From Pontederia crassipes (taxonomy: Eukaryota; Streptophyta; Magnoliopsida; Commelinales; Pontederiaceae): 64,000 nt of DNA. Where the stretch lies: NCBI GenBank assembly GCA_030549335.1, contig JAUKPH010000017.1, positions 3,527,001-3,591,000 of the forward strand, given 5' to 3'. A program made the translations under genes and the position numbers. Below are positions 36,552 to 49,370 of this stretch, piece by piece; positions within the stretch are counted from its first letter, which is position 1, and every line of letters starts with the position of its first letter. The notes beneath the pieces were generated by a model. The model saw nothing but the letters and a program-made list of their open reading frames with translations, was not told the DNA's origin and searched no databases.

Positions 36552-39500
36552 TTTTGACGCTATGGAGTATGCATTTCTATTGAGAAGTCAGTGTAGGTTC
36601 GGTTCAGAGCAAAACTTTCTGAGGTTGGTATTAGGCAATCAAACCTTTGGATTGTTATTCCCAATGGCTTCATGTTCAGAAGCACAGGGAAATTGTGGTC
36701 GAACTTGGTTAAGTCAAAAGTCTGGCATCAATTGTTGTCAGACATCAATTTACAATCATCTGATTGCCTTTTCTTCTTTCTTTTTCTAGTGATCGCACAT
36801 GCAGACTACGATAAAATGTAATTTAATTTCAGGTGGCTCATAGAAAATTTGAATCTTTTTTGTTCTTGATCTCACATGCGTGACCTCCTCTGTGCTACGT
36901 CGCCTCCTTTTCTTCTTTTTGACTAAGTCGGATGCTCCTCGTTGATGGCTACTGCATCGTCTCCTTTGCTTCTTTTCAACCAAGTCGAATGCTCCTCACT
37001 GTGACAGTTGCTGCATCGCCAAGTTCGGCCATTGAACTGCTACATCAACTTGATCGCCTGTTGGGTTACTGTTCTTCAACTAGGTTGGACATGATTGCTC
37101 CTCTGTTTCTTTTTTAACCAAGTCACATGCTCCTTTTTTGCTTCACTTGCATCGATCATGTGCACCTCAATGTCAAAGGCCATATCATCAACCTCCTGGA
37201 ATGGTGTTGCCGACGACCAAGTGACTTCAGCCATGACCTTCAAATGTCCATCTTATGCTTATAGTACATTGTCTTTTCAAATTTTTTTTTTGTATCTTAA
37301 AACAAACTATGTATGTGGTATCTTAGCATGCAATTCTTTTTCCTTTTTCTTTTCCTTCTATTTTCTCCTGTGCTTGTATGTTACTCACAATTTTGATAAT
37401 TGATTGTTGTCATGTAGCGATCCAGGAATTTTTCTTTGCTCTTGTATGTCCCTTTACTCGAGTCGTTTATGGTTTGCTAATCCTTGGATCTACATCATTG
37501 TTTGGCCAAGGAGTTCCATTTCAAAATATCATATTTTTGTTATTGTTTTCATCTCGTTTGAGACAAACTTGTGGAAAAAAAATTGTTGTGAAGGTTTCTT
37601 CTTTTTGTTCCCTGCTGTGAAGACTGAGGCTTCTAAAAGTGAGGTTATTTTGATCTCGGATCCTTTCCCAGCGACAGTTGGAGAGGACGTGTGTGATCTC
37701 ATTGTTTTCAATTCTATTCTTGTAGTAAAGCAGTCTAGCACATCTCCATTCCTTATAGGTGGTCTTCTTGTTTGTGGTCATGGCTTCTTTTCTCCTACTA
37801 ATATACACATCTTTTAGGTATGACAACTAATCCACAGATATGTGAATGTGAGAGAAAAACGCTTATTAGGAATTCTTCCACCAATAAAAGTTTTGGACGA
37901 AAATTTTTCGATAGCAAGAACTATGGGGTATGTGTCTCTTTTTGTACATGTTTTCTATTTTATATATTGAAATAAGATTTTACATATTTTGATATCTAAA
38001 CTAGTTAATTTTTGCAAGAAACCAAAATCATGTGATTACTTTTGTTGATTGCCTCCATACATGGTTGGAGAATGTTTAGAAGTATTTTTGTGTTATTTAT
38101 CTTTTTATATTTTTTTTTTGTTATTTTCAAATAAATTGTAATGTTCCTATCAACTCGACTAAGTGTTCCCTATCGACTGAATGGATATGAATATTTCCTA
38201 TCGACTGGATTTTAGAATATATATAAAAGTGTATGCTTAATATTAACATATCATGCCTAGTTTGATGAAAGAACCAAATGTGCAACGCAGAGCGCAGCAT
38301 GTCATGCATTGTATTTAACACACGGTCAAATACAAGAGGCAACATCATGAGGTCATCTTTCTCCTACTTCTCGCACCAATAGCATTCAGACCCATTACAA
38401 AGTGTCATCTTGCAACCTTTACACCTTATTGCAGTTTATGTTCCCAAGAGAGAATGTTGTGCTTATACATGCAGATAGACATAGCAAAAGAATATTTGTT
38501 GCCAAGAGTGAAAAGCGTTCAAATAAATGAAATAAAAGTGACACAAGATAGATTGTAAATCAAAGAGAACATATTTGAGCCATCAGTACAAAATATGGTT
38601 GACTATTTTTTTAAGTAGTCAATCCACAGTGTTTGAAAAGCAGCGCTGATGGTTCAATTTTCGCGTGACGTAAAAGAGCGCACAATTCATAAATCGAAGG
38701 TCAGTCACCATTAAACGCAATTAATCCGATTAAGTCGCTTTGCATACTAACATCAAATAGTCAACCATGCAAAAAAAAAACATCAAAACGCAACCCCATC
38801 TCCCATCAAAATGAATGCCCACACTCTTTTCATATCATGTTGCACATGAAAGTACCAAAGAATTACTTGTCAAAGCAAGAGCAGTGTGCCAAAGATGCGT
38901 TAAAATTGAAAGGTATAAAAAATTTCATCGAAAGAATTGTAGTAGCTCATAATTGTGGGGTACTTCAGCATAAATATTGTAGTGATACATATGTGTCATC
39001 CCTATATCAAAAGTAGTTCAAAACATGGTTATTAATTACTTTTAAAGCACCTCATCGATTTGCATATCTTCATTCACAGTTTTCTAACATTGTGCAATTG
39101 AAATGAAAAAAATATATAAAAAAAAATTTGTGCAAGCTTTAATAAGGATCACGGGAGCAGCCGCCGAACAAGCTCACCGAATTATATTATGTTCATAATG
39201 ATATTATATTGTTATATAAATATCATTTTAAAAAGTGTGTGCTTCTTTTTAGGTATTACACTATTTAAAATAAATATTGTGTAAATAAAAGAGGGATAAT
39301 AAAGGGAAGATGCACAATGAGAAGCAAAGGAATTTTCAAACAGTGGAATCCATTTTCTTCAAGGTTTAATCATCATTTTTTACCACAGAAGATTATTTTT
39401 CTGTGCGTTGATCTTTTTTCTACCGAAATAGTCAAAATTGAGAAATTTATTCTTTTCTAGAGAATACTTAATCAAAATAACGAATTCAAGGTTGGCTAAG

Positions 39501-40481
39501 CAATAAATCGAAGAAAGCTCGAAGATGATTCTACAAATCAAATGACTGGAATATGAGAATCCAATTTGTTTACTTACTTTTTTTTCGGTCGATACTCATC
39601 AGGTCGAAATTCAATTTATCTAACTAATTTAGTGTCCGAACGAAAATGATATAAATAACTCCTAATTAAAATAATGAATCTAAAATAAAATTACTAGCGC
39701 CCAACGACTTTAAAACACCATCCCTTGCGTTCCCTGTTTAGCTGCGTCAACCATTTTGATATGCAAGAGGCTCGTAACTCGGCGGGCAGAGTAATGTCAG
39801 ATTTTAGTTTAGCTCTTTGTCATTGTTTCCTCCACTTAAAATTCCATCTTACATTTTCTTTTCGCCTTTGGAGACCTCTGTTTGAGAGGTCCGGCAGTCT
39901 TCATCCCAGTTGTGGATCTCTCCCCAGTTTACAAGGGTCCACGTACCTAAAAGACTCCCCCCCAAAGAAAATAATTAATTCATTATCTATAGGATGAAGA
40001 TGTCAGTGACTCAGTAGTAATGGACATGGATCGGACTCAAATTGATTATAAAAAAAAGATGATAAATACAAACAAAGAAGTCCAACCTTAAATTTGTATT
40101 ACAGAATTAATTTAAGCTTCAAAAGCGCTTTCCCTCGCAATCAATCATCCAAAAGCATGAATCCCATGCAGCATGAAGATTGACATATTGCTACATTTAC
40201 ATTGTACTAACTACAAGGTAAGATCATAAGCAGCCTGGAAAAGATAAATATATCATATTACTAATGCATCTCTTCAGTCTCAAGTCAAAGGCACCACCAT
40301 AATCGAGTCAGTCTTGAATCTTTAACTCAACTTCTGATGTATCACAAGTCTCACCAGCCGGAAAGCCAGCAACTGCCTGAGAAGTCATCATATCTGTCAG
40401 GTAAAATATACTGAAGAAGCATGTAGGATAGTATGAATGCAAAGAACACCTGCATTAAGCCGTTGAATCTGCATCGCTGCA
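36552..40481. other. Long AT-rich intergenic region, no gene recognised
   Basis: About 3.9 kb between MED18 and the ARID gene. A degenerate tandem phrase (AAGTCGGATGCTCCTC, AAGTCGAATGCTCCTCAC, AAGTCACATGCTCC) recurs at 36920-37135. Short open frames around 37.1-37.8 kb have no conserved motif and strong T-rich bias. No RNA gene or structured element was found. Confidence 0.4.
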
Positions 40482-43400
40482 TCATAGATCTGAGAGATCA
40501 AAAGGTGCCCGTACAAATAGCTGGCCATGCAAGGTGACCACCGCAGAAGTCTGATGAGGATCAATTCGTGAAGGCAAAGTTATGACCTGCAGTTCACGTC
40601 GCATGTAAGCATGAGAATCAAAGCACTGTTCACCTTAAAGAAAGTTTGGTGAATTAACCTTTTTAAAAGGAGTGACGCCCCAAGGATTATCTGGTTGCTC
40701 AGGCTCACCAGAAATTATCAAACGGCCTGCAGGATCTGACTGAACTTGCACCTGAAAGATTAGAGGCGTACAATCTTAGAAGAATAAACATATGCATGCT
40801 CCCTGATATTTATCGCTATAAAATTTCACTAAACCCTCAGACCAGGAGAATGGCATGCCCTATACCTCTTCACGCAACAGTCCAGGAACTAGAGCATAGA
40901 CTTCGAAGCAGTCCTTCTGTAGAAAAGCATCCTCATTAAAAATACGAAGGAATCAGATTGAAGTTAGACTGCATGCATGAAAGATGGTCATTTTCAGATT
41001 CCTTGCAAGATCCAAATTATCTTATGCCATATATGAACTTACAGTTCTCCGGACATTTATTTTGACCCAGTCAGCAGGGTTACCAACATCAACAACCATT
41101 ATATCACCTCTGCCAACAACAAAATGTCAGTGTAGCTTAATTTAAGAATACCAAGAAACAAATAATATCTAGGAAATCCATGTTTAAAACAAATCATTAG
41201 GGAGACATTGAAAAATGTACTTAACAAAGCAATTTGAAAAGTCATCAACAACAACAAAGCCTTATCCCACTAGGTGGGGTCGGCTATTGAAAAGTCATCA
41301 ATGACTCAAAATTGGTTTTGCTATTTTTTATGCTTATTTGTCTTTGACTATATACTGTAATAACTTTTCTCCCATGGAAGCATACCTAGCAGCATGGATT
41401 ATGATGCCAGACACCACAACATTTTAAATATAAGTAATATATAACTAAAAATTTTCAATTACAACTTCATTACTATTCATCTTGACGATGTTCAAGAAGA
41501 GTTTTATAGGTATTTGACACAAAATTTTGAAAAGAAAAATACTTGCTGAAGGATAACACAACTGGAACATACAGAAAGGGAAGCAAGGGTTTCACAGTCT
41601 TAAACCTACATCCTTTTGCATCATCAGAAATAAGGAGCAGGAAAACATCTGTAATGAATTCAAGTATAAGCTGAAGAAGCTTCAAGAAAAAAAAAGTTAA
41701 GTTATAAGCTGCAGAATTTAAAATAGGTCTCTAACACTTAACAAGACATGAATACAAATAATTATGGATTTCCTAAGAGGTATATCAAGGCTCTCCTCAA
41801 AAAAAAGGAGGTACATCAATGCGCCTTTACTCTTTAAGTACCTGATTTTTGTGGCAATTTGGTAGGCATCTGAATGATTTCCTATGTTTTGCGTAAACAA
41901 ACTATCGTCTATCACATAAACTCTCAAAGAGGGGGAAATGCTAGAAAAACAAATTACAGCCTATCTTTCTGACCTAATGTTTCTAACATTGAAGGACACC
42001 TTTCAGCTATATGGACATGAAAGGCAAGAAAAATGAAGGTAAAGAGTTGAACTTAACTGTGGTTTGACAACATTTGGTCTGGCAACTTTGACCGCGCGCT
42101 CCGAGCTTAAAGATTTTCTTTTCTTGAGGGAACCTACACAAATTTGGAACATCTTAGTTGCCACAGAAACATTTTATTAGAAAGAGGCTTGGGATGCTTA
42201 CTGATGTTCTTGAGATTCTTTTCCTTCTTTAAAAGGGAGCATGAGTTCTTGTCCTATCAAATATCATTCAGAAAAGGAGGAGGCAAAACAGTAAACAATA
42301 ATATTTTATCCAAAAAGGGACAACACATGCTGACCTTAATAATGGGGTCCCCAACCTCCCCATTACCCAATAGTCGCTGTGAATGCCATCCTTGCATTGC
42401 TCTGGCTGCAGCATCCCTTCTAGCTCTACCAGAGCCTGATGCTTGACTCCCGCCAACCTGCAAAGGACATTTGTTATAACCTGGAACTGCTCTATACTAA
42501 CTAACCTAGGGAGTAAATAAACTAGTAGGATTTCATATCTTGCTTTTTTAGATGTTTATGAGCATTAGCCTGTTCTCTGGCTATGCATCATTGCAAAAGT
42601 TTCTTTTGGTTTTAATCTTACTAGGAACTCCGCCTATGTTTTATAGCCGGTCCCAAGCCCGAATAAAGGAGGAGGGTTGTGTTAGGCCCCGACAGCCAGC
42701 GTAAAACCCTGTCGAATCTCATAAACATGGATCAACGATGGTTAAATGGCGTCGTATGATCCATGTAGCCGACCTCACCTTGTGGGATAAGACTTTGTTG
42801 TTGTTGGTGGTGGTGGTGGTTTTAATCTTACTAGGACATAGGCAACAACAACAAAGCCTTATCCCACTAGGTGGGGTCGGCTACATGGATCATACGACTT
42901 CGTTGATCCATGTTCATGAGATTCGATAGGGTTTTACGCTGGCTGTCGGAGCCTAACACAACCCTCCTCCTTTATCCGGGCTTGGGACCGGCTATAAAAC
43001 ATAGGCGGAGTTTTACTAGGACATAGGCATAGACCAAAATATTGTGTTTCAATTCCTTTAAAAAAAATGTGTTTAGCATCAAGGGAAAAAACAAATATAA
43101 ATGTAAACCAGCTATCTTAGACTAGACTACATCAATAGCAAAAAGTTTTTTTGAGAGAGCATCGATAGCAAAAAGTTGAGCTGCACCATATTGAAAACAA
43201 AGTAATAACAAGTCAGATTTCAACATATGACCATATTGCACGAGCATAATAATCAACATAAAGAGAACAAGAAAGGACCTGGCTGTCAATAGGCTCTGAA
43301 AGGCTAGGTGGAGGTATTCGCAGCTCGCCAGTTTGAATTTTATGCTTCTCATATTCCAGAAGTGCCTAAACAAAAGTCAAAGTGATTGAGCAAAAGCAAA

Positions 43401-44273
43401 AGAAAACAAAGATTAAATACTAGGAATTTGAGCAAGAAATTTCAAGAAACCATTTTTTCCATTTATAAAAACTACGGGTGTTTACATTTTTGTAGAAGAC
43501 AAAATATTCTTGCAAGATGCACAATATATGCAATATCAATATTAGAGCATTGATCTCAAATAATAAGCATTACCTTCTCGTAGAAGATACGGAAAGTCCA
43601 AGAGACCGTTGTACAGGTCCTACAAGAATGACATATATAAACAGACGTTCCACCAAACAGGAAAGTCGATATATCCAACATTGCCAACTTATCTAGCAAC
43701 TAAAAATTCACATTCAAATTTTAAGGCTGAGCTTTTATACTAGTTACGGAAATTAATATTATTTATTTCTCTAATATAATCCGATAAGTAGAATTAGACA
43801 TCCCTTCCCTGTCAAAAAAATAACATACTTTTAAAACCAACTTAATCTATACCACTAATAGATTTGCTTACATGGATACAAAAAATACTTGAAGATAAAG
43901 ATCTTACTTGACCCCACTAGAGAAAAGGAGACCATAGTAACCTTTGATTATCGACTTCAAACTCAACTATAAACCAAGAAAACATTACAACAAATCAATG
44001 ATTCAAAAACAAAATGTTGGCCTAAAGTCTAATACCATAAAGTGTCACATGGTACTTGAGCTTACAAGCTATGATCCTTTTTTAAGTTATTTGCAATAAA
44101 TCTGAATCCACATCCGGCAACATGCAGAAGAATGTAAACATAGAATCTGCATTATCATGAATTTCTTCCTGTATACAAACACATAGTCAAGTTGTATAAT
44201 ATGAAATCTTAAGCTATTGCATGTGTCTCCTCAATTCATCGCTGACCCCCCCCCCCCCCCAGAAAACATGATC

Positions 44274-44304
<31 letters not shown>

Positions 44305-47300
44305 GAAAACATGATCTGTTACTTTCAAATTTCATTAGCATTAACCAATGCTCATTTTGCATTTTTTATCATATCTACCACATCAACTTATGAACATAAT
44401 ATGGTGCACTTCATGGAAAAGTATTCTGTTGGTTTAATAAATTTTTTTCAGCGACATTTGAACTTCTGAAGAAATTCAAGAAGATCCCAAAACAAAGAAA
44501 ATAGCTCTGGGGCAGCATAGATAGTTCCTTATGAGTTAGATTATACTAAAAAGAATCTTTGAAAGGGTTCTTAAAGGAAGATCGACATTTCTTTAAAACT
44601 TCAAATGTTCAACATGATTATCCTTGTCTTAGTAGTATTATAGATTTCAAAAATAGGAAATGAGCCCATGTTAAGAATTCCAAATGTAGTGATCCACTAA
44701 TTGCTGGCATTTCTTACTTTGGAGGCTTGAAAGATTCTCCAACTTGACGCCACAGTTTGCATGTAGTCACCTAACAAATGTTAAGGTTAGTCTCATAGGA
44801 ATCCAATAATGTTGTACTACTCCAAAGGATATGAAAGTTTGTGCTCATGACAAGACTATTAGCATCTAAAACTAATGTCTATATTTTTAGAAAGATTACG
44901 TTGCACCTTGTTCTAGAAGCATGACATGCATAAGGACACCATTTTCCATGTCATTGCTTTTGTTTACACACATCTTGCACATTTTTCTAGAAGTATGGAA
45001 TGTACACTAACGCCATTTTGCATCAATATGCTTTTGTTTCAATGCATGTAGTTTTCGTTAACAAAGTGAATGGTACAAAATTGTACTTTAACCAGAACAG
45101 AGTAGCAGGGGTCTTCATTCCTGCAGAAAATATTAAGAACAAAGCTTATCGTAGCATTTTTCAGATTCCAAAGGAACTGTCACTACCAATTTATAGGTTC
45201 GAGGCGAGAACCATATAAACCAAGCATTTTAGGATGGGTCATTATGATATAATAACTCTTACCGATCTCAAGGAAGTTAACCATGAGGCCATGTTATTTA
45301 ACCAAATTGCTGCTGACCTGTTTCTTTTGACAGGTCCAAACCTGCTTATCCTTGGAGAAAAGTATGCACCATCCCCATTCATTAATGTAAATCCAAGATG
45401 TCCAACTTTCCCTAATACATTAAGGTTTTGGTAGGTTAATTATATTTTTTTCTCATGGTTCTGTGACCCCGACAACCAGCGTAAAACCCTGTCGAATCTC
45501 ATGAACATGGATCAACGAGGCGTCGTATGATCCATGTAGCCGACCCCATCTAGTGGGATAAGGCTTTGTTGTTGTTGTTGTTGTTGGTTCTGTGACCCAT
45601 GGGTGTCCAAGACTATTAACACCGAACTGATCCAATATTTTTTTTTAACGAGAAAGGACGACTAGCAAGCCGGTAGTCATCCAAAAGTTTCAATAATAAT
45701 AGTAGGGGTCACAAAAGTTTGATAGGGAGGCCAACAAAAACTTCAAGGCCATGAAACCAAAATGACAGCATCACACTACTCCATATCAAAGATGACTTAT
45801 TTATTCCACACATCATTAACCATCATCACTCTTGCATCACAGTTGAGGAGTTGACAAGAGCCACACCAGTCATCCCATAGTACGAACCACCTATTTCTTG
45901 AGGTCCTGAGGTGGGCACTGTTCTCAGGAGGGGCGGTAGGATATACTCTTAGCTAAATTAGTGACTCCAGTAATTGATCCCGGGACTAGTAACTCCCATC
46001 AACCTTGGGACACAATCCCGCTAACCAGTTGTGTCAACCAATTTTGATTAATAAGATCACTTGTTTTAATTACATCCACAGCAAAGAAAACCACAAATCA
46101 TCAAAAGTAATAGATGGACATTAGACAACTGTTAATTCTATTATCGTTTAATGGAAAAAAGGTTCAAAGGACAAATAACCCTTTGGACAATGAGTCGCAG
46201 ATGTTAGGAAACACTTGGCTATGATTACGATACAACAACAACAACAACAACAAAGCCTTATCCCACTAGGTGGGGTCGGCTACATGGATCATACAACGCC
46301 ATATTCGTTGATCCATGTTCATGAGATTCGACAGGGTTTTACGCTGGCTGTCGGAGCCTAACACAACCCTCCTCCTTTATCCGGGCTTGGGACCGGCTAT
46401 AAAACATAGGCGGAGTTTGGCTATGATTACGATAAACTTCTATTATAGTTGATTACCCTTGGAACCATCAGGACTATCTGATAAATAAAAGCATATGACT
46501 GTACCTGTTCATGACCCCCGAGTTTGGTTACTTCCCTCCATAACCTGCCAGAACAGCATAGAAGTTACATGCTTTTCAGAAACTAAACAACATCAAATAT
46601 TTATATGAAATGGTAATGGTACTCACTTGAGACAATTTAGCCCTTCGCCATAAAACTTGGGTGGCTTGAAATCCAAGCTCCTTTCTCTGTAAAAGTTCTC
46701 AAGCTCCTTCATAAAAGCACTTTGCTCTTCTTCAGTTCCAGAGTCATCTCCATCCAAGAAGTGGTCAAAACTAAAAGAACTGCTTGGACCCTCCATCGGG
46801 GTGGAATAATCAACTATCGCCTTTTCCTCTGTCATCGGTGAACATTCTGCTAATTCCTTTTCCTCCTTCAGAGGTGTATCACTGTTATCGTCTTCGGGTA
46901 GGGGAAGTCTAACATTTGTCACTGACAAACTGTTCCCAGTGTGTAGAGGGGTCTCAGAAGTTTCTTTCTTGTCAGACTTGATGTCAGTAGAATCACTTTG
47001 TTCAGAAGAATCCTTCAATTGGTTTGCTTGAGAAGGAACTTGACCATTAGTTTGTGACTCTAATGGTGCTTTGTCAGTTATGACAGTCTGTTCCACATCA
47101 TTAGTTTCAACAGGAGGCAATTCAGTGGTTTCGATCAGGTTAGCTTCTAATTCAGCTTTGATACTCGAATCTTGACAGCTCTGTTCGCTCGCAGGTTTGC
47201 TATGCAAAGCACCTGAGGTCTGATTCTCTCTAACTTCCGCATCATTATTTTCACTTTCTTGAATCTCCTCCTCAGTCTTAGCTTGCTCATTCATGACGAT

Positions 47301-47318
47301 GTCGACCGGATCGCCCAT
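40482..47318 (-). CDS. ARID/BRIGHT DNA-binding protein with C-terminal HSP20-like domain (ARID5/6 type)
   Basis: Eleven exons on the minus strand, 473 aa: 47318-46627, 46544-46505, 44770-44718, 43619-43574, 43365-43279, 42457-42335, 42122-42058, 41109-41043, 40916-40866, 40751-40659, 40586-40482. All are GT-AG with matching phases. Residues 1-195 are acidic and low-complexity. The ARID domain (about 196-290) shows FMKELENFYRERSL, LWREVTKLGGHEQV, LWRQVGESFKPPK and FRIFYEKALLEYE. KKRKSL (from about 347) looks like a nuclear localisation signal. An alpha-crystallin/HSP20-like domain (about 374-470) follows, with DWVKINVRRTKDCFEVYALV, VPGLLREE and DNPWGVTPFKK. The start was chosen at MGDPVDIV; an in-frame upstream ATG at 47381 is more likely leader. 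Family members bind AT-rich DNA in the nucleus. Introns carry five SINEs. Exon 7 uses a TCAAG acceptor, because the upstream TGTAG acceptor would give a stop. Confidence 0.9.
41249..41286 (-). mobile_element. Au SINE, 38-bp 5'-truncated copy
   Basis: Only the 3' end remains (CAACAACAAAGCCTTATCCC, then GGTGGGGTCGGCTA). It is flanked by the perfect direct repeat TTGAAAAGTCATCAA at 41234-41248 and 41287-41301. It lies in ARID intron 7. Confidence 0.85.
42627..42817 (+). mobile_element. Au SINE, 191 bp, sense to plus strand
   Basis: It begins ACTCCGCCTATGTTTTATAG and ends in the family signature (GATCCATGTAGCCGAC...GTGGGATAAGACTTTG) with a GTTGTTGTTGG tail. The perfect 19-bp TSD GGTTTTAATCTTACTAGGA lies at 42608-42626 and 42818-42836. 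Au SINEs are tRNA-derived SINEs widespread in angiosperms. It lies in ARID intron 5. Confidence 0.92.
42845..43012 (-). mobile_element. Au SINE, inserted next to the previous one in inverted orientation
   Basis: On the plus strand it starts ACAACAACAAAGCC and ends AAACATAGGCGGAG, i.e. antisense to the 42627 copy. The TSD TTACTAGGACATAGGC lies at 42828-42843 and 43013-43028. It overlaps the 3' TSD of the first SINE, so this insertion came second and used the duplicated target. Together the pair forms an inverted repeat with only about 27 bases between the arms. Confidence 0.92.
44246..44303 (+). repeat. C15 homopolymer and (CTTTT)n tract
   Basis: Fifteen consecutive C residues at 44246-44260 are followed after a short spacer by TTTTC repeats. 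The tract is in ARID intron 3 and has no coding relevance. Confidence 0.95.
45470..45585 (+). mobile_element. Au SINE, 5'-truncated copy
   Basis: It begins at GACAACCAGCGTAAAACC and runs to TAAGGCTTTG and a GTT-repeat tail. The TSD GGTTCTGTGACCC lies at 45457-45469 and 45586-45598. It lies in ARID intron 2. Confidence 0.9.
46233..46416 (-). mobile_element. Au SINE, 184 bp
   Basis: A long GTT/AAC tail (CAACAACAACAACAACAA on plus) leads into AAGCCTTATCCCACTAGG and ends at ATAGGCGGAGT. The perfect 18-bp TSD TTGGCTATGATTACGATA lies at 46215-46232 and 46417-46434. It lies in ARID intron 2, opposite in orientation to the copy at 45470. Confidence 0.92.
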
Positions 47319-47880
47319 TTCTAGTAAGCAAAGGAAGGAACTGCTATAAAATAACGAAACACGACGCGGATCAGGAGACACCCAGCATTAATAAATCAAT
47401 TCGTTTTTCTTCCCCAACCGTGCTTATACTTTTGCGGGCGATAACAAAACATCAAAATTTGGGACAAGCGAAGCAATCCGTAGGACTCAAAAGTTGCAAC
47501 AAACACCGCAAGATGATCGCGCCGATGATTTCTAGCCAAACCAAACCTTATTGCAAACCGATAAGAATTGGAAAACCCCACAAAAGATGGGCGGAGGAGG
47601 ACAGAGCACTCAACTCTCTTTTGACCGCTGCTTCGGCTTCAGGTTGCTGGTCCGACGGCGACGCTTGCCGGAGGAGATAGGGCGGCGGCAGCAGAACGGA
47701 GGACGAGGAGAAGCTTTGCAAGCTCAATGCCGCCGGAAATATACGCAGCGCAAACGAGGACGGAGGAAAGGAAGAGGAGAGCAGCTCCGGTGGCCTCCTA
47801 TTCCTAGGGTTTCGCTTCTCTGCCTGACTGCCGAATGTGAGAGAGAGAGGAGAGAGAGAGAGAGACGCAGCGAGCGAAGT
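47319..47880 (-). promoter_or_regulatory. Probable 5' leader of the ARID gene with telo-box-like motif
   Basis: Upstream of the start codon the minus strand is GC-richer and has a CT-rich leader (CTCTCTCTCTC near 47850), typical of plant 5' UTRs. AAACCCTAGG at about 47801-47812 matches the plant telo-box/AAACCCTAA-type element. An intron within the leader is possible (donor-like AATAAGGTTTGG near 47545). The transcription start itself is not visible. Confidence 0.5.
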
Positions 47881-49370
47881 GGAGGAAAATAAATTTGTGG
47901 AACAAAATAAGCAATGACAATTGAATTCAATAAAAGATATATACAAAATAAACTCATGAGTTTATGTTACAAAATAAACTTATTGATCTCATAAAGTAAT
48001 TATTATTTATATAGTTTGCATAGAAATATATTATATCTGTTTTACCATAAAAGTAATTAACATTTTTACCTCTTTCTATAAACTTTATGGGCCTGTTTGG
48101 AAGAGAATTAACCACCGGAATAAGTCATTATTCTTTCTAAAAATGACAAACACTAAATAGAATAAGATTAGCATTATAATTTGTGTGTACAGATTTCAAT
48201 TAATGTTTATTCTTGTCGGATGGTCGTCTGCAAGATGATTCAAAATACTAATTATAAATTTGTTATTAACTGTATGCAATTTTTTAGTAAAAGAAAATAG
48301 TAATGCTGATAAAAAAATATTTGAAAGCTTCTCAGCTATTTGTATTAATTAAAAGTTAAACATTAATAGAAATTAATTCTTAAATTTGACTAACAATGCT
48401 TACATAATTTAACTAATTAGGAAGAACAAATTTTAAATTTATCTTTAAATTAATTTGCCATTAAAAATAGCATTTTCTTTATATTATAATTAGTACTAAA
48501 GTTTTAGCACTTTATATCTTTCACCTAAAAACGATAAATTAGTATTGTTTTAACACTTATAAATTAATGAAACCAGAGAAACAGTTGGCGACTTTAAAAA
48601 TAGGTGAGGGGAAAATGCGATCAGTTCAATAGTTTACATTATATATATATATATTATTAAATTATATCCAATGAAGAATATTTTGACTTCTTCAAATCAG
48701 CTTTATTGGACTGAGACCAAACAGTTTTTACCGGAGCCTATGGTTCGAAATTAAGAAACATATTACTATCCAAAAGAAAAAGGGTAAAAGAATATCATCC
48801 GTATAACTTCTAAACACGTGCATCAAATTTGAGGGTGAACAAATTACTTGGTATAAGTAACCAGTGGAATTACGTTCGGACGTTAACAGTCTCGTATTGA
48901 TCCCTAAAGTTACTATTTTGATTTGATTAGGAGAATATCCCACTCCGGATTCGTTAAGTGTTAATAATTTTGAATAAATATGGGGGTGCAAAAAAAATCA
49001 GATTGAAATGAGTTCGAAAATATAATCGGGGCACATCTAGTTGCCCTCATCTAATTCAATTTTATATAAAAATATTTTTAAATAGATTTAAAATATATAT
49101 ATAATTATTAAATTAATTAAAGCCCTCATTTTATTATTTATTCTCAACAAAATCATTTTATACATCATATATTTAAATAAAAAGTTATAATATAATAAAT
49201 AAATATATATTAAATATATATACTTATTATATTATTAAATAGTTGAGTCAAAAGTTAATCTAAGTTTTTCTAATTGGATGTGGACCAAAATATGTTTTGA
49301 GTCAAAAATAATTTTTAAAAATGAGTTGAATCGAGCCGGGACGGCCGGGTCATCTTGTTGAAAGTCACAG
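47881..49370. other. AT-rich intergenic region, possible degraded MITE
   Basis: GGGCCTGTTTGGAAGAG at about 48090 and GAGACCAAACAGTTTT at about 48713 form an inverted pair with the CTGTTTGG core common to MITE ends. No TSD was found, so this is only a hint. Nothing else is recognised. Confidence 0.35.

Noticed and set aside
37095..37817. Overlapping frames of 80-137 aa on plus
   Set aside because: T-rich hydrophobic translations lacking any recognisable domain or exon signals that agree in phase.
47319..47381. Upstream ATG of the ARID gene at 47381 as the start
   Set aside because: It adds 21 residues (MSPDPRRVSLFY...) with no family resemblance, while MGDPVDIV begins the acidic N-terminus. 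It cannot be fully excluded.
48088..48730. A MITE bounded by CTGTTTGG and CCAAACAG
   Set aside because: The inverted match is only about 8-10 bases and no TSD was found; kept only as a hint in the gap description.
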